DNA of 64,000 nucleotides, from contig JAEHOE010000018.1 in the NCBI GenBank assembly GCA_016858145.1, positions 930,001 to 994,000 on the forward strand, in the 5' to 3' direction. This DNA comes from Edaphochlamys debaryana. Its lineage: Eukaryota; Chlorophyta; Chlorophyceae; Chlamydomonadales. Numbering within the stretch: the stretch's first letter is position 1; every line of letters begins with the position of its first letter. The notes under the pieces are model-generated. The model did no database searches. It was not told the origin of the DNA and saw nothing but the letters and a program-made list of their open reading frames with translations. The position numbers were made by a program, and so were the translations under genes. Shown one piece after another: positions 61,941 through 64,000 of the stretch.

Positions 61941-62924
61941 GGTTGGGTGCCGTCGACGGCATACCGACGAGAGTCCGCCTCTACACTCCAGCCGCCTGAT
62001 GTCGTTGTCGGTGCGAGCGTACAGCTAACTGGATACACCGCGTCGACGGTGCGGTGGGCCGCATTTCGGGTGTCCCGAGCCGCGTGCAAGTGTGGCGGTG
62101 GTTCGTGCAACTCACAGCGTACATATTATGCCGTTGATAGACAACAACGTGCTGTCATACTGCGAAATGCTGGGCTACGCCTTCGTGTCGCATTACGTCG
62201 TGAAGGGTGTTGACCGTGGAAGCAGTGTGGCGTGGTGGGCTATGCTGTGAACCAGGTAATCGTGTGGTGTGTGCAACGGGAGATATAGCGCCAGTACCCA
62301 CGCACGGGAGGGTTCGTGCCGCAGGCGGAGCCCGCCCCCCCCCCGACACGCGACACCCCCCTTCGCCTTCCGCTCTTACCCATCGCTCATATCTATCCTC
62401 ATCCTTTACATGCGTGTCATGACCGACGCAAATGCGGGCTGCCAGGTCTGTTCCCTCCACCACTGCTTTCCATGGCGCCCATCCTTTCCCCCCCCCCCGC
62501 CCAAAGCCCCCAAGCTCTTCTCCCCAGCTAGTGTCGAAGACGTCAGGCTTCCCCTTCAACCCCGAACCTCTAAGTTACACTGGCCGTGAGCGCTTGTCCC
62601 AACAGCAGGCACCCTGCTGCCCTGCTCACGCACTCGGGCTCAGCGTGCCGCGGGGAGGGGCGAGCGTGCCCTTGCATTGAAGCACGGACCCAGGGTTTGA
62701 CCCGCCCGAAGTTTGGCAGGAGAAACTTACAGTCACTTGCCATTCAGTATCCTGCACAAAACGCGTACTCGGGAGCGCCTTACAGAAGACCGCGTTTCGC
62801 GACGACTGGGGAGCCGCGTGCCGCGTCAAGGCGCGAGGCCCTTCAATCCAGCAAGATGCTTATACGAAGAAGCTAGAAACAGTAACTAAGGAGCTAGGCG
62901 TGAGCTTCGCGAGCGGGCGGAGTC
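61941..62924. other. Divergent promoter region between PPPDE and C2-like genes
   Basis: 985 bases between two divergent starts. A/T content is locally higher from 62100 to 62290. No protein motif, tRNA or repeat recognised. Confidence 0.45.
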
Positions 62925-64000
62925 ATGACCGGAAGCGCGAGGACTCTTCGCGTGGCCATTGTGTCCGTGCGGGCACAGGTGAGCTTGTTGCGCCACGGGC
63001 CGGCCGGCCGGCCGGGAGCTGAATTCGGGCGTAAGGGACATGTCCCCCGGGCGACATGTCCGCTCCTACCCTTCTGACCTCCCCAAACTTGTGGGCGGCA
63101 GCCCGTGACCCTCAACCACACGCCCCTCCGCTTCTCTTGCCACACAGGAGCCACGGCGATACCATGTCAGCGTGCAGCTCCTGGGTACGGGCAGCCTGCC
63201 CCCGGGCGTTGTGGCGGGGAAGGACGCGGCGTACGCCTCCCGCCCCGACCAGGTGTGACAAAGCCGCACCCAAGCTGCAGCTCCGCGGCAGCTGAGGGCC
63301 CATCGAGCGCCCGAGCCTGACCCTGAGCAGCAAGACGCCTCCTCAAAGAGAGGTCCCTACCGCGGCCTAGCTTGCCGCCCTACCGCAAGGGGCCCATGCT
63401 CCAACGGGCGCCCAAACGCAGTGCCACACACAGCACCCCTCGGGCCCCTCGACAGGGCCACCGCCACTGCCACTGACGCCCACCTCACCCGCTCGCAGGT
63501 GGCCCGCACGGAGACCTCGGAGGTCAGCCGCAACCCGGGGTTCGCGGCCTGCTCGTTCGTGCTCCGCGCGGCACAGCCGCTGCAGCCCGCGGCGTTCGGC
63601 GACAAGCCCCTGCTGCGGGTGGAGCTGTTTGCCACCACCACCATGGAATCACCGGGTAGGGCCCGGGCCGTAGGCAGCGCCTGGGGCATGACTCGGATGA
63701 GGAGGGCAGAAGCCTGGCTGCGGAGTGGGGAGAGGCCACAGGGCTGGCCGGGGTTCGTGCGGTTGGGAAGGAGGGGAGGCCGCGGACACGGGGACACCGC
63801 GCCGGCTCGCGTTCGGCGGTTTGCTTTTGGGGTGCTTGCACGCTCTTGGCGCTAGCGCACCGTGGAGGGTGCTGACAAACCCCGACTGGGCCCCTCGCGC
63901 AGGCGCCACGGCCTCCGGGCGAGACCTGGACGAGCTCGTGGGCTCTGCCGTACTGTCGTACAACAGCGACACGGCGGCTCGGCTGCTGCGTGGCGACCGT
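62925..64000 (+). CDS. C2-like domain protein, 3' part beyond window
   Basis: Start of a gene cut by the window end. Exons: 62925-62978, 63148-63252, 63499-63655, 63903-64000 (continues). The protein opens MTGSARTLRVAIVSVRAQ and continues with RYHVSVQLLG, VARTETSEVSRNPGF and LLRVELFATTT. This strand pattern, with RTE and NPGF placed as in 'RTEvv..tlnPvF', resembles a type of C2 domain (lipid- or Ca-binding), but the Asp residues of a classical Ca site are not evident in this part. Exon phases are 0, 0, 1. Start chosen because the C2-like strand begins within a few residues of this ATG. Function beyond membrane binding cannot be inferred from the visible 137 codons. Confidence 0.7.
62998..63060. 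repeat. Palindromic segment in intron 1 of the C2-like gene
   Basis: A GGCCGGCC-type palindrome (62998-63019) is followed by two ACATGT-centred palindromes (GGGACATGTCCC near 63036 and CGACATGTCC near 63051). These can fold into small hairpins; no function is apparent. Confidence 0.5.

Overview
The window reads as nuclear DNA of a chlorophycean green alga of the Chlamydomonas/Volvox kind. The DNA is very GC-rich, genes are broken by many short GT-AG introns, proteins are padded with Ala/Gly/Pro/Ser-rich linkers, TGTAA lies downstream of several genes as expected for volvocine polyadenylation signals, and one enzyme is a plastid-targeted plant-type fusion. No prokaryotic operon, tRNA, rRNA or CRISPR array was found. 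All exon models were built by hand from splice sites, reading phase and protein motifs. Every complete model gives an exon sum divisible by three, but none has transcript support.

Layout: (1) 1-4681 (+) 3' part of a GAF-like/TKL-like protein kinase, with an apparent one-base frameshift in a G run. (2) 4682-7539 long stretch without a convincing gene. (3) 7540-11061 (+) Mn-type cation diffusion facilitator. (4) 12585-17931 (+) STAND/NACHT NTPase with a possible lipidated N-terminus and an effector-like domain. (5) 24423-19742 (-) plastid dehydroquinate dehydratase/shikimate dehydrogenase, convergent with (4). (6) 25906-39403 (+) very large chromatin protein with MBD, FYR, DDT, WHIM and PHD modules. 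(7) 48943-41549 (-) protein kinase whose activation segment holds an insertion of about 1,400 residues and whose C-terminus carries a prenylation motif. (8) 57065-51620 (-) multi-pass membrane protein with an ankyrin-like segment. (9) 61940-58325 (-) PPPDE (DeSI-like) thiol peptidase with a long disordered tail. (10) 62925-64000 (+) start of a C2-like gene that runs off the window. A hAT-type MITE with a perfect 8-bp target duplication lies between (9) and (8).

The genes do not form one pathway. Two pairs are divergent (5/6 and 9/10) and may share promoter regions; two pairs are convergent (4/5 and 6/7). Shared themes are signalling (two TKL-like kinases, a NACHT NTPase, a C2 protein) and membrane attachment by lipid motifs (MGC start in gene 4, CVIS end in gene 7). 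The most unusual items are the kinase with the giant activation-loop insertion, the NACHT protein and the MBD/DDT/PHD protein.
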